DNA of 64,000 nucleotides from an uncultured Polaribacter sp. (GTDB lineage Bacteria; Bacteroidota; Bacteroidia; Flavobacteriales; Flavobacteriaceae): NCBI RefSeq assembly GCF_947497125.1, contig NZ_CANMFI010000005.1, positions 124,001 to 188,000 of the forward strand, read 5' to 3'. Shown piece by piece: positions 63,977 to 64,000 of this stretch (position 1 is its first letter; each line of letters starts with the position of its first letter). The notes under the pieces were generated by a model. It saw only the letters and a program-made list of their open reading frames with translations, ran no database searches and was not told where the DNA came from. The position numbers and the translations under genes were made by a program.

Positions 63977-64000
63977 CTATTCTTCTTTTGTTAATAGTTT
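63977..64000 (-). CDS. 3' end of an upstream CDS (partial)
   Basis: On the minus strand the last eight codons read KLLTKEE and stop TAG, directly before the small membrane protein gene (TAGAATG). In relatives an lptC gene is often found here, but seven residues cannot support a name. Confidence 0.35.
   Translation of the reverse strand, partial: KLLTKEE

Overview
The window looks like a chromosome segment of a marine member of the Flavobacteriaceae (Bacteroidetes), close to Polaribacter or Tenacibaculum in style. The evidence is the low GC content, several type IX secretion (T9SS) sorting domains, a T9SS plug-type protein, a complete Na+-NQR operon, an exonuclease-DnaE fusion, promoters of the TTTG/TAnnTTTG type, and DUF families typical of the group (DUF2723, DUF3667, DUF4293). 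The genus is an inference; there is no rRNA to test it.

Region 1 (1-5128) is accessory DNA and the most unusual part. Six related, imperfectly palindromic elements of about 125-127 bp (the last is 188 bp) separate six units. These carry a T9SS-tagged protein (5' end outside the window), a non-coding unit, a lone OLD-family ATPase/TOPRIM nuclease, a second copy of the same non-coding unit, a small membrane protein and a GNAT acetyltransferase. Each element starts in YAAC and ends in GTTR. For each of the five complete units, the 9-10 bases after the upstream GTT are the exact reverse complement of the bases ending in AAC at the unit's own 3' end. This is the layout expected of integron gene cassettes, but the boxes do not fit the canonical RYYYAAC/GTTRRRY attC consensus and no integrase is visible.

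Region 2 (5129-41226) is mostly conserved genome. In order it holds: a secreted esterase, tRNA-Gln, a DUF2723 membrane protein with a polysaccharide deacetylase, trmN6, tRNA-Ser, rimM-rpsP, dnaE, an aldonolactone oxidase with an overlapping HAD phosphatase, recJ, an OsmC protein, a gutted T9SS type-B gene, an AhpD-like protein, a large secreted zinc protease, a dihydrouridine synthase, an MscS channel, a Spy-like protein, gamma carbonic anhydrase with a PIF1-type helicase, sucAB, tRNA-Asn, pruA, a TANGO2-like protein, DUF3667-apaG, and the T9SS plug protein. Two families of palindromic intergenic repeats occur here.

Region 3 (41227-49482) has nqrABCDEF as one operon, with a large hairpin between nqrD and nqrE. 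It is followed by a membrane-anchored hydrolase, a retropepsin-like protein, a YqeY-like protein and tRNA-Arg.

Region 4 (49483-53942) is a second accessory patch: a DUF1566 protein and three T9SS-tagged proteins on the minus strand, next to a divergent WYL-type regulator.

Region 5 (53943-64000) returns to housekeeping genes: a putative lipoprotein, an ABC exporter with truA, a YfcE-like phosphoesterase, DUF4293, rho, a PpiD-like foldase, a CNNM/CorC-type membrane protein and a small membrane protein.

All calls were made by reading the sequence and the supplied ORF translations. No database search was run.
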